Source: Liriodendron chinense
Lineage: Eukaryota > Streptophyta > Magnoliopsida > Magnoliales > Magnoliaceae
DNA length: 64,000 nucleotides
NCBI GenBank assembly: GCA_003013855.2
Contig: ML058447.1
Span: 434,001-498,000 of the forward strand
Direction of reading: 5' to 3'
Below the pieces are notes generated by a model, which saw only the letters and a list, made by a program, of their open reading frames with translations, made no database searches and had not been told where the DNA came from. Shown in pieces: positions 47,970 to 57,791 of this stretch; positions within the stretch are counted from its first letter, which is position 1, and every line of letters begins with the position of its first letter. Position numbers and translations under genes: made by a program.

Positions 47970-48505
47970 GAGAATTCGACGGTTTTAGACCGTCGAAGTT
48001 TTCCCCGCTACTGTCATTCGACGGTAATTTAAGGCCCAATATTCGACGGCTGTAGATCGTTGAATTCTTTCGCGCATAAACGAACTATTTCGCACGTTAA
48101 TTTTCGACTGTGTTAAGTCGACGGTGATTAACAGTCGAATTTGAGGCCCTAAATTCGACGACGTCAAATTTTTTCGCGCGTTAATTTTGACTGAGATAAT
48201 TCCAGTATCAGTAAGTCGAATTTCAGGTCCTAAATTTGACGTCTTTAGACCATCGAATTTTTTTGCGCCATAATTCGACTGTCAGTAACAGTAGAATTTC
48301 AGGTCCTAAATTCGACGTCTTTAGACCGTCGAATTTTTTCGCACGTTAATTTCGACTGAGATAATTCGACTGTCAGTAACAGTCGAATTTCAGGTCCTAA
48401 ATTCGACGTCTTTAGACCGTCGAATTTTTTCGTTTGTTATATTAGACGGTTCAGGATCGTCGAATAAATTCCATGATTGGGGACCGTCGAATGACGAAGT
48501 CGAAC
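47970..48505. repeat. right sub-terminal repeat region of the CACTA element
   Basis: Many copies of 'attcgacggt', 'gaccgtcgaat' and 'ttcgactgtcagtaacag'. From 48229 a higher-order unit starting 'cctaaattcgacgtcttta' repeats at 48305 and 48396 (76 and 91 bp apart), each containing a hairpin 'gtctttagac'. These are probable transposase accessory-protein binding arrays. Confidence 0.8.
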
Positions 48506-48529
48506 TTAGCACTTTTCCACGTAGTGATT

Positions 48530-48825
48530 CTGGCTAGATAGGATTTAATTTCTATTCTAGTTGTGTAATTAAGAAACTAAAGTAAATTATGCATCAAGGA
48601 TCACTACAAGTGGATCCTCGGTACTATAGTGCTTCTTTAGATTGTCAATTTCATCTCAAGTTATAGATTATTCTCCTACATTCATATTTATAGATTATTG
48701 TAGTTTGATTTCAATAGGAGATTTGTTAGAAGAAATTCTGAGAATTCCTACATTAGTCCTTGAGAACGATCTCGATCTCTACCAAATTATTAATACATCG
48801 CAACCCTACACTTGGGAAGCGAACA
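48530..48825 (+). mobile_element. LTR family A, plus copy, right part after the CACTA insertion
   Basis: It continues the LTR broken at 39178: 'gatccttg/ctcggtactatagtgc', 'cctacattagtcc..gagaacgat' and 'attaatacatcgcaaccctacacttggg' match the 3' end of the copies at 8909 and 35241. It ends about 'gcgaaca' at 48825. Confidence 0.75.
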
Positions 48826-48985
48826 TTAGCACACCCACGTCCACTATTAGTCACACCACAATGTTAGCCACCCCCACTTGGGAATCGATACCAAGACCTT
48901 ATTTTCATTTAGTCTACCACTTGAGCAGTCTACCACTTGAGCTCCAGATCTGGATGTGTGTAAATCTTCCTACATGTGATAGAAG
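48826..48985 (-). repeat. possible SINE fragment, minus strand
   Basis: The minus strand carries 'ggtatcgattcccaagtg', B-box-like, as does the segment at 49735-49880 ('ggcatcgaatcccaactg'). The two fragments share 'tagtcac' and 'caatgttag'. Truncated; weak. Confidence 0.35.
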
Positions 48986-48989
48986 TGTT

Positions 48990-49690
48990 ATATATGACCC
49001 CATCCATCATCTCGATCTTACGCCCCCATATGTGCTAAAGTACTACATGTACCACCATTCATCTTCTCTTGAGATCCATATATACAAAGCACCCTACATG
49101 CATCAATGTGCCGCATGTGACATCATCCATCTTCAATCCCTCTAACTATGCAACATGTGCCAATGGTTCCGGTCTAACACATTAATGAATGTTGCCTAGA
49201 CCATGGGGCTCGCCTCAATGTCTGTGTTGTATATCTATCTCATCCATCAGTTTTTCCAGCTCGTTTTAGAGCATGGTCCCAAAAATGAAGCAAATCCAAA
49301 TCTTAAGTGGATCACACATGAGGGAATAAATACCCACAATTAAAAACTTCTTGTGGGCCACAAAAGTTTTGGATCAAGTTGATATTTGTTCAGGTCCATG
49401 TGACCTTATGAAGAGGATGGATTGAAAATAAACATTAAGCGAGCCCTACAAAGTTTTTAATGATTGGCTTTTGATGACCTGTTGTTTCTTGTGGTGCAGT
49501 CCAATTGAGATTTGGATCTTCTTGGATTTACTTCATTTTTTCGAACAATGCCCTAAAATGAGATTTAAAAACTGATGGATGGCATGGATGAAAAAAAACA
49601 TACATCAAGGTGGATAGTTAAAATCAAGTCCGACCTGCTTTCGAAATAGCTGGAGTTTTAAGTCTAAACCCTGCTCGAGGTGGGCCAAGC
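48990..49690 (+). repeat. paralogous block without the LTR insertion (empty site)
   Basis: It matches 22760-22975 joined to 24937-25430. At 49203-49207 it has a single 'ggggc' where the other copy has a duplicated GGGGC flanking the LTR element, so this is the pre-insertion state. The ORF at 48642-49145 overlaps the LTR end and this repeat and is not a gene. Confidence 0.85.
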
Positions 49691-49734
49691 CCGGCCCATT
49701 GATAGCCCTATCAACAAGGGAGCAATTTTCTTTT

Positions 49735-49880
49735 TCTTTTTTTTTTCTTTTTTTTTTTTTTATGGGTTAGTTCACACATCTCACTGTTAGTCACCCTTCA
49801 ATGTTAGCTCCCCACAGTTGGGATTCGATGCCTTGACATCAGTGTTGAGATGAGGTTATCTTCACACAACCCACTTTTGG
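49735..49880 (-). mobile_element. SINE-like element, minus strand
   Basis: A long T run (about 49735-49760; poly-A tail on the minus strand) is followed by 'ggcatcgaatccca' (B-box-like) on the minus strand. No clear A-box, so probably 5'-truncated or diverged. Confidence 0.4.
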
Positions 49881-51180
49881 ACAATCAAATGGTGTCCAAA
49901 TGAGGTGATTCCAAAGCCATTTGAAAAGTTCATCAAATTAACTTTATAACAAGTACGTACAAATCACCCAAATTAGACATGTAACGTTTTAGTTATGATC
50001 AGTTTTCGCCGATACACACTGACCACCACCGATACTTACATATCCAATTTGGGTGATCTTATACTTGTTGAAAAGGTAATTTGATAAACTTTTAAATGAA
50101 TTTGGAATCACTTTATTTGGACACCATTTTATTCTCCAAAAGTGGGCCCATTTTGTTGGATTTGCAACCCACATGGAGTTATGACATTTATGACCACTCA
50201 TCCGTTTCAACATTCTTCCACTACAACATTTATTTGCTATAATGTTTATACATTTCAACATTCATCACATTTATCTATTACAACATTCTTTCATTTCAAA
50301 ATTCATCCATTATAACATTCTTTCGTTACAAAATGCATCTCATTCATAAAATTTCACCTTTCATACCAATAAAAAAAAAATAATAATAATAATAAAGGGA
50401 ATCACCACACCCTCCTCCCTATCACAAAATTCCATCATTGATACTCACAAAAAAAAAAGAAACAAAATCCACTATTATCCTAATATAAACCCACATTTGG
50501 CTTTCATAGCTTTTACATTGGAGATTGTAGCCGAAAATCTTAAAAAAAAAAAAAACACTTAAAAGCTCACTAGAATGGAAGGAATGACACTGAAAGCTTG
50601 CCGGAGTGGGTCCCACAGAGGTGGCGACGGTCTTAATGGCTAAATGGCCTTTCCCACGCAAATGACTCATTTATTGAATTAATCTCATGTCTTATGTGGG
50701 GCCCACTGGATAGTCTTAGAGCAAATCCAAGTCGTCCACATGAAGGAGGTTTTAATTTTTTGTAATCTGTCTAAGTTTGATGGAAAAACTCATCACGAAT
50801 GGACCACACTAGAGGAAACAGTTCAAGATTAACTCATAACGTTAATGTAGGTGAGAGCCATAGAAGGTTCTAATTTTTTATTTTATTTTTGAACTAACCT
50901 TATTGTGGGTTCACGACTATCTGATTAAAGTGAATAGATTAGATTGACCGAAGGGTGGCTCCAATAATTGATTTAATAAGCCTACACCCCTATTCTAAAA
51001 GGCCCTCTCAACTTCCGTGTTCCGTTGCAGCCATATGAGGGGACAACTAGACAAATGAGCATTTTCATCCCCAAAATGCCAAACAGCACAAAAAAGACTA
51101 TAAAAAAAGCTTTCTGACAAAGGGGCCAACATCATTATGACATCACTACTCAAGCACTTTATCAGCTAGCATGTTAGAGC
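49881..51180. other. spacer, no gene seen
   Basis: AT-rich. 49895-50150 shows an inverted arrangement ('tttgaaaagttcatcaaa' near 49919 versus 'tttgataaacttttaaa' near 50080; 'aaatcacccaaatt' versus 'aatttgggtgatct'), so a small fold-back element is likely there. A 'taataataataat' run lies at 50380-50395. The repeated 'cattcatccattataacatt' type text at 50210-50340 is a degenerate short repeat. Confidence 0.35.
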
Positions 51181-51189
51181 TGAAAGTGA

Positions 51190-51670
51190 ATTAGGTAAGA
51201 CCCCGGCCTCACCTAAGACGGTGCGGCCCTTGACCATGGGGTTACTGTAGAGGCCCACCTGTATTATGTATCCAGGCATTCATCTGTTTTTCTAGATCAA
51301 TTTAAGGAATTATTTAAAATATGAAGCAGATCCAATCATCATGTGGACCATGTCATAAGAAACATAGGTGATTGACCATCCTCCCATTAAAAACTTCTTA
51401 GGACACACCTTAAGTCTCTGGTGTTTATTACCATCCAATCTATTGATAATGTCACATGAGCCTGGATGAAGGGAAAAAATAAATATCATCTTGATCCAAA
51501 GCTTTCTGGGCACATTTTTTGGGCTGGCATGCAAGTACCATGTCGATCCGACAAATGTTAACCATTTGATCAATGGCCCTTTAATATGGAGGGTGAGACC
51601 ATTCACAAGAAATAAGTTCAATAAAAAATTCATCCATCTATTGTTCGGGCCCATCATGGAGTGTTTACGA
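51190..51670. repeat. fold-back repeat, 'gggcccacc' core, copy
   Basis: It starts near 'ggtgcggcccttgaccatgg' with 'ggcccacctgtattatgtat' and ends 'gttcgggcccatcatggag'. Internal symmetric motifs 'gtggaccatg', 'cattaaaaacttcttagg' and 'gatcaatggcccttta' are in their usual order. Same family as 44917-45330, more diverged. Confidence 0.6.
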
Positions 51671-51699
51671 TTCTAATAAATCACTTTTGTTAGGAAATT

Positions 51700-51905
51700 C
51701 TAACAGTAGTTGAACAAGAAAAAGAGGGGCTATTAAAAAAAAAGGGCCAGATCATGGATGATTGGATCATCAGATCAGTGTGGTTTCTACAGGATGGCTC
51801 ATAAACTATGTGATGGACCAAATGAACAGTCTAAATTAATGCATTGAACTATCTCTGTGTCCCAGTGCAACTAGGAGCACTATTACTTATAGTGCTCCGG
51901 TGCAC
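51700..51905 (-). repeat. MITE family B, half copy with terminal hairpin
   Basis: Hairpin ggagcactat-tactt-atagtgctcc at 51874-51898 with 'cccagtgcaacta' next to it. It is the reverse complement of the copy starting at 27096. Confidence 0.55.
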
Positions 51906-51939
51906 TGGAGCATTTTAAAAAAAGAACAGGGTAAAGCAC

Positions 51940-52110
51940 GGGACTCCTCACCCAAGGCGGTGCGGCCCTTACGATGGGGTTACCGTGGGCCCACCTTCAT
52001 GTATGTATTATGTATCCACGCCGTCCATCTGTTTTTTCATTACATTTTATGACATTATTTTGAAAAATGAAACAGATCCAATTATCAGGTGGAATTAATG
52101 AGCCGCCAAA
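51940..52110. repeat. fold-back repeat, left fragment
   Basis: The stretch from 'ggcggtgcggcccttacgat' through 'gtgggcccaccttcatgtat' is the same left end as 51190. The second half is missing; the sequence joins unrelated DNA at about 52095. Confidence 0.55.
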
Positions 52111-52184
52111 GTTTGGACGCAGATTAGCTACTGAGAGGTTGATTAGCTACCTCGGGCGCGGTTTGGGTAGGTCGGTGGATCCCC

Positions 52185-52615
52185 AAGTGTGGGGCCACTG
52201 TGATGTATGTGAATTACATCTACACCGTCCATGTATTTTGAAAGCTCATTTTATGACAATATCTCAAAAATGAAGCAGATCCAAATCTTAAGTGGACCAC
52301 ACCACATGAAACAATAGTGATTGAATCCCATTAAAATATTCATGGGGCCACAGGAATGTTTATTTTCCATCCAGCAAGTTGACAAGGTCACAAAGACCGG
52401 GATGAAGAGACCACACAAATATCAGCTTGATCCAAAACTTTTTCGGGCCACGAGAAGTTTTTAATGATTTAATATCACTGTTTACCTTATTATGGCCCAC
52501 CTGAAATTTGGATCTACTTTCATTTTTTGGATCAGGCTCTAAAATGAGTTCTCAAAATGTATGGACGGCGTGGATGGAAGATAGAAACATTACACAGTAG
52601 ATGGCACGGTGAGGG
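52185..52615. repeat. fold-back repeat, complete copy
   Basis: 'gtgtggggccactgtgatgt' on the left and 'tatggacggcgtggatgg' near the right. The internal order 'agtggaccacacc', 'cccattaaaatattc', 'gtttattttccatccagc', 'cagcttgatccaaaac' and 'cacctgaaatttggatc' follows the family. Confidence 0.65.
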
Positions 52616-52669
52616 ATCCACCCAGCTCAGTGGATCCGGGGATCCAGCCAAGCCGCGCTCGCTACCTCG

Positions 52670-53160
52670 CTAGTGAAGTCATGACGTCACTAATTTCTAT
52701 GGGTCCCACCGTGATGTATGTATTGAATCCACACCATCCATTCATTTGGAGAGATCATTTTAGGGAATGAGCCAAAGAATGAGGCAGATCCAAAGCTCAG
52801 GTATACTTCACCAAAGAAAACGGTGGGGATTTATCTCCTACCATTAGAAAGTTCTTGGGGCAACAAAAGTTTCCGATCAAGCTGATATTTTGTTTTCCCT
52901 TCTTCCATGTCTATGTGAACTTATGAACAGGTTGGATCTCAAATAAACATCATGGTGGGCCCTAAGAAGGTTTCAATGGTCATGTCACTGTCCCCACTGT
53001 TTTCTTTGGTGGGGTTCACTTGAGCTTTGAATCTGTCTCATTCTTTAGCTCATGCCTTAAAATATTCTCTCCAAATGGATGGACGGTGTGGATACAACAC
53101 ATACATTACGGTGGGCCCACAGAAGTTAGGCGACGTCACTTCAGTAAAGAGATACCCATT
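52670..53160. mobile_element. MITE with ~35-bp TIRs around a fold-back core
   Basis: The left end 'gtgaagtcatgacgtcacta' and the right end 'gcgacgtcacttcagtaa' are inverted and extend through 'ttctatgggtccc' / 'gggcccacagaa'. The core is the usual 'accgtgatgtatgt..acatacattacggt' palindrome. The target duplication is not clear. Confidence 0.65.
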
Positions 53161-53189
53161 CGAACCTGTCAGTAGCTAATACGCGTCCG

Positions 53190-53875
53190 CCCTTTTACCA
53201 AGTTAAGAATCTAAATTAAAGGATCAGACTGTTTCATTGTCCAAACATAGTTCAGAGGTATTTCTCTTTATTCTGATTCGTTGTTCTTGCTTGCGGTGGA
53301 CGACCAAAAGCTTAGTGGTATAAGAGGAATCAAAGGCAGCTACGATGTGAAGAAGAGATTATAGTGAGGGTTAGATCTGAAGCTCTATCAGCCTTGTTAG
53401 GTAATTAGCTTCGCAATCCCTGTCATTTACTTTCCTAATTCAGTTTTTTTTTTTTTTTTTGCTCAATTACTCAATTTTAATGCACTTTGGAAAAATTAAC
53501 AATTTAGTAAAGAGAAATCATCCAGTGAGCTATGTCCATGTAGCCTTTCCATGCACCTAGTTGGATTTGGGTTCGTTGGTCTCCACATCACCTATCTGGA
53601 CTGTCCATTCGGTACAGGCCGATGCTTTGTATTCTACCTTGAAAAATCATACCAATTGGATGATCCAAACCATACAGTTGGTGGCATGAAAAAATGAATG
53701 GACTCAATTATTTTAGAAGATATATCCAGTCACTAATGTTTAAGGCCATCCAATTGTGGTGGTTTTTGCATAGTGGTGGAAGACAAGTTGAATGATCCGA
53801 ATTGACGCCTGGATAGATTATGCGGATGCCAAACTCAACAAGGAGCATTGAAAGTTTTCCATACGATAAACTCAG
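53190..53875 (+). repeat. dispersed ~1-kb repeat, second copy, left part
   Basis: It matches 80-800, including the MITE (about 53533-53865). Broken at about 53875; the remainder resumes near 55995. Confidence 0.75.
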
Positions 53876-54718
53876 ACATGATCCTATTCCATAAAAAGCC
53901 AGCAGTCCGGCAATACAGGAAGAGATGATCCACCAACTTTGAATTGGCCGTACACAGCAAACAAATATTTGGGAGAACAATTGTTCGACATATCCCCAAT
54001 ATTACCCGTATCTCTAGCTTAACGGTAACACTGATGGTATGAGAAATTTTGGGTATCAGTGATGTATAGCTAAATATCACCAATGTATTGATATTGCCGA
54101 TATTTTCAATTGTGTAAATTTCAGATGATTGGAGATTTTTTATAACATTGCCAATGTATTGCTATATGCCAAAATCTATTTATTAAAAAAATTCCATTTT
54201 TTTTTATTTGCTCATGGTTGTATGTAGTATTCAATTTGCCTACAATAATGTCAATAACAATACAATATTATCATTATCACAATACGGTTGATATTGAGAC
54301 CACAATCTTTTGTTTCCTTTTCAATTGTTGATGATTTCTTGGTAAATATTGTGTTGTCAATATTCCAAAATATTGGTGGATGTTTGAATGGGAAGTTGGA
54401 TGCTTGAATGGATAGATGAGATGGTTGGATGGATAAATGGGATGGATGGGATAGTTGGACCAATTTCTTACGACAATACATGCTTTTAGGCCCCCTTTAA
54501 ATGGGAACTTGTTCCATATGTAGTATTTTTGCAATTGTTTTATTCCTAAATATACAAATATGTATATGTTAGCATCTCTTGAAGTTTCATTGAAAAATTC
54601 CACCATTTCCCCATGTTTCCTTAATGTTTCCTTGCATTTTCGATTATCAGCGATATTTATTATCAATATTAATAAAACTTATAGCGATACTAATACTTCT
54701 AAGGGATACCTGTATCCC
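53876..54718. other. inserted DNA inside the split repeat, left part
   Basis: AT-rich, with a run of 'ggatgg(g/a)at'-like units at 54400-54460. The minus-strand ORFs at 53708-54083 and 54251-54666 show no domain I recognise, although 53980-53860 (minus) reads CIAGLLAFYGIGSCLSLSYG and 54083-53835 CLLCTANSKLVDHLFLYC, the latter resembling the zf-RVT segment (C..C..ES.DHLFL.C) at the end of plant LINE reverse transcriptases. A small LINE remnant is therefore possible. Confidence 0.4.
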
Positions 54719-54721
54719 TTA

Positions 54722-55804
54722 GGACCTGTTTGAATAGTTGTATTAGAAAGTATTAGAAGAGATTGAATTGCAAATCCCACATTTCCAAACCTATTCCTTA
54801 TTTGGGATTTCATCATTAGGGCATTGGAAACCACAGCCGATACAACGTCAGGTTAAGAGGGATTCTCTCAATCCCACTTCAATATTCAATAATCTAGCCA
54901 AGCTCCTGACAAATTCAAGAGGGACAAAGACAAAATCGAGATCAGATTGCGCTTGGGGCCATGTGCAGCCCACAACGATGTCGTGACAAATCCACCCCGT
55001 CCATTTGTTTTAAAAGGGCATAATAGTATAAGAGCCTAAAAATTCAGGAGATCTAAAACTCAGGTGAGCCATGCAACACGAAAAAATGGAAACGGAAGCG
55101 TCCACCGTTGAAACCTTCCTGTAACTGACCATAACTGTGGCTCCCGCCATGATGTCTGGGCTATATCCACACCATCCATCCATTTTTCGAGATTAGTTCA
55201 AGGCATGGACCCAAAAATCAAGCAGATCCAATGCTCAAGTGGGCCACACCACAAAAAGCAGTGGAGATTAAACGCCTCCCATTGGAAACCTTTTGGGGGC
55301 CACAGAAGTTTTGGATCAACTTGATAATTGTGTTTCCCCTTCATCCAGGTCTGTGTGACCTCATGAACATGTTAGATTACAAATTAACATCACGGTGGGC
55401 CCTAGGAAGGGTTTCAACGGTGGTCGTCATTGTACCACTACTTTCTATGGTGTGTTCCAACTAAGCTTTGGATCTGCCTCATTTTTAGGCTCAAACCCTA
55501 AAATGCTTTGGCAAAGTGGATGGATGGTGTTGATATAACACATACATCATAATGGGGCAATAGCTTGCTGCCTGTCTTGGATAGAAAGATAATTCGTGGT
55601 TGGATTTTAAATTCTTCTAAATGCTATACATAGGACTGAATTGCTGAACACACATGATCTTCTCCAATCCAAACATGAGGTTGAGTTTTGAAAATCCAAT
55701 GGTATTAACAGACAATCTACGGCACACGTAATGATTGCCCTTTTCAAATTTCATCTCATCTAATACCATCTAGTACCGTCTAATCCCACTGGCCAAATAG
55801 GCCC
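54722..55804. mobile_element. Harbinger-like MITE, TSD TTA
   Basis: The left end is ggacctgtttgaa.. and the right end ..ccaaataggccc, inverted with one or two mismatches; TTA flanks both sides (54719-54721, 55805-55807). The GGGCCTGTTTGG-type terminus and 3-bp TTA duplication fit PIF/Harbinger-derived MITEs. It contains a nested fold-back repeat (55135-55560). Confidence 0.7.
55135..55560. repeat. fold-back repeat, complete copy nested in the Harbinger-like MITE
   Basis: 'gtggctcccgccatgatgt' at the left and 'acacatacatcataatgggg' at the right, with the family's internal order ('gggccacaccac', 'cccattggaaacc', 'catcacggtgggccctagga'). Confidence 0.65.
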
Positions 55805-55994
55805 TTAAATCATACGAAGTTTGATGGAAAACATCCCAACCTACGATTACAGTGCACATTGAAACTATAATTGGATTTGAGGCCATATTCAGTGATTCAA
55901 ACCGTTTGCATGATGATCATTTGTGTGGATGGGGATACCCCAATTGTAAAAGTTCCATACTCTTTTGAATATGGACTGTCTCTTAATCAGTCTT

Positions 55995-56240
55995 CTTTGG
56001 GCTTTGTGTATCGATCTTTTCACCTTGAAGATTTTTGGGCAGCACCCTTTATCTGTGTATCTCATCAGATCAAAAGTTTAGATGACCTCAGATATAAGGC
56101 CCATCTCGAACCATATAACACTAGTTGGTCACGACCATTGTCACAAATATTGCTGAAATTTTCAAATTCAACCAATATTTTAATTTGTGGAAAATTAATT
56201 TTGAATAATATTGCAATAGTTTCAAAATCTCACTAGTTTC
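55995..56240 (+). repeat. dispersed ~1-kb repeat, second copy, right part
   Basis: It matches about 805-1115 ('cctttatctgtgtatc', 'cagatcaaaagttt', 'tcacaaatattgctgaaa', 'gtggaaaatta'). The 121-codon ORF over 55871-56236 includes this repeat and some adjoining sequence; its counterpart at 840-1115 has stops, so I do not call it a gene. Confidence 0.7.
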
Positions 56241-56837
56241 TTTCCTTTGGTTTTTTTTTTTTTTCCGGCAAATTTATCACCAAACTATTGTGAATTTAAC
56301 ATGAAACTTTATTTTTTTAACATGAAACTTTGTTTAGATGTTAATAGGTACTGAGGTTGAGCTTTGTGGCCCCACTGTGATACATTTCGGGCATCCACCC
56401 CATCAATTAGATGCACCCTTTCATGGTGGGACACTAGCCTAAAAATCAGGTCAATTCATTACTTAGGTGAGCCACACCATATAACAGTTGAGAATAGACG
56501 CCGCCCATTAAAACCTTTTTTTATTGTTTACAGGGTCCACTGCATCCAACACATCCAATTTCTATGTCCTACTTAGATGAGGGGTCACACCAAATTTTAG
56601 GCCATTCCAAAACTTAGGTGCGCCTAGGGGTGTCAATGGCTGGATTGGCCCATCGGGCTTCTGGGCATGGCCCACCTCAAATCAAGCTTAGGCTGGACTC
56701 TGGAGTATCAGAACGGAGGCTTGGGCTTGGGCTTGGGCTTAAATTGCAAGCTAGTTTATAAACAAGTTGGGCTGGACTAGGAAGCCCAGAAGCCTGTCGG
56801 CCCACTGGGGTTCACAGAAGTCCTTCCAAGATGATTT
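56241..56837. other. repeat fragments and spacer
   Basis: 56360-56600 is a partial fold-back copy ('tttgtggccccactgtgata', 'ggtgagccacacc'). 56730-56750 has a short 'gggcttgggctt' repeat. No gene. Confidence 0.4.
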
Positions 56838-57346
56838 ATTAGGTGAGGCAGGGGTTACAGCTTAGGGTGAGGCCCTGACTATGGAGGCCACCTCTATGTA
56901 TGTATTTTATATTGACACCGTCCATCTGTTTGGCCAGCTTATTTTAGGACATGGGCCAAAAAATGATACAGATCGAGATCTTAGGTGGACCACATTGGAG
57001 AAAAATACTGGTGATTGAATGCCCACCATTAAAAATTCCCTAAGACCAACTGTAATGTTTATTTGCCATCCAACCTATTGATAAGGCCACGCGGCCCTGG
57101 ATGAAGGGAAAAGACAAATAGAAGCTTCATCCAAAAAGTTGTAGCCCCTAAGAAGTTTTTAATGATCGGAGTTCAATCCCCTACTGCATGGTCCACCAGA
57201 GATTTGGATCTGCCTCATTTTTGGGACCATGCGCTAAAATAAGATAAGCAAAGTGGATGGACAGCGCAGATATACAACATGTACATCTAGCTGGGCTCCA
57301 CAGTCAGGGCCTCACCGACTAAGCTATTATCCCTACTTCACCTAAT
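56838..57346. mobile_element. MITE with ~45-bp TIRs around a fold-back core
   Basis: The left end 'ttaggtgaggcaggggttac', then 'gggtgaggccctgactatgg', is mirrored by the right end 'cagtcagggcctcaccgact' and 'ccctacttcacctaa'. The core is the 'ccacctctatgtatgtatttt..acaacatgtacatc' palindrome. Confidence 0.7.
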
Positions 57347-57790
57347 CCGTGTCCCACTTCCAATCGGTTGGACTTCCAATTGGGGGTAGTGAGAATGAAC
57401 CAAAAAATTTGTGAATAGCTCGAGTTTGGTTCATTAAAAGCTCGTTTAAGTTTGTTTGATTATTAAACAAATTAAACCTGTGTAATGTCTTTTAATTTGA
57501 TTATTGATCAAACCAAACTCAAGCAATAGGCTGAATAAAGTTCGTTTATATTACCTATACATATTTACAAGTATGGATAATTTATATTGCCTATAAATAT
57601 AAATATGATAGATAATAGGGGTATACACGTTAATAATCAATGTTTTAAATGGCACTGCAGCGTAGCATCTAGTGCACGCTACATAGTGCAAACAAAATGC
57701 GTATTTTCAATGTTGGGTACGCTACGCATTGTGTTATGTGTTGATGGAGTCTTCAAACCTGTGCAAAAATAGAGTCCAACGACCGGTCAT
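57347..57790. other. spacer, no gene seen
   Basis: AT-rich; nothing recognisable apart from the approach to the copia LTR. Confidence 0.3.
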
Positions 57791-57791
57791 C

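Larger units (their letters stand above)
39179..48526. mobile_element. 9.35-kb non-autonomous CACTA transposon carrying captured exons
   Basis: The ends are cactacgtgaaaaagtgc (left) and gcacttttccacgtagtg (right), an 18-bp TIR with one mismatch, beginning CACTA. The 3-bp TSD is ATT on both sides (39176-39178, 48527-48529). The LTR it interrupts reads through in the intact copies ('ctccatatt' then the rest), confirming the boundary. Sub-terminal arrays of 'ttcgacgg'/'ccgtcgaa' occupy both ends. No TNP2-type transposase domain was found. The interior holds exon-like minus-strand segments (an enolase piece and a PHD piece) and nested MITEs. Confidence 0.9.

Noticed and set aside
48642..49145. 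167-codon ORF
   Set aside because: Spans an LTR end, a SINE fragment and a repeat block; a chance fusion.
55871..56236. 121-codon ORF
   Set aside because: Half lies in a dispersed repeat whose other copy (840-1115) has stops; no known domain.
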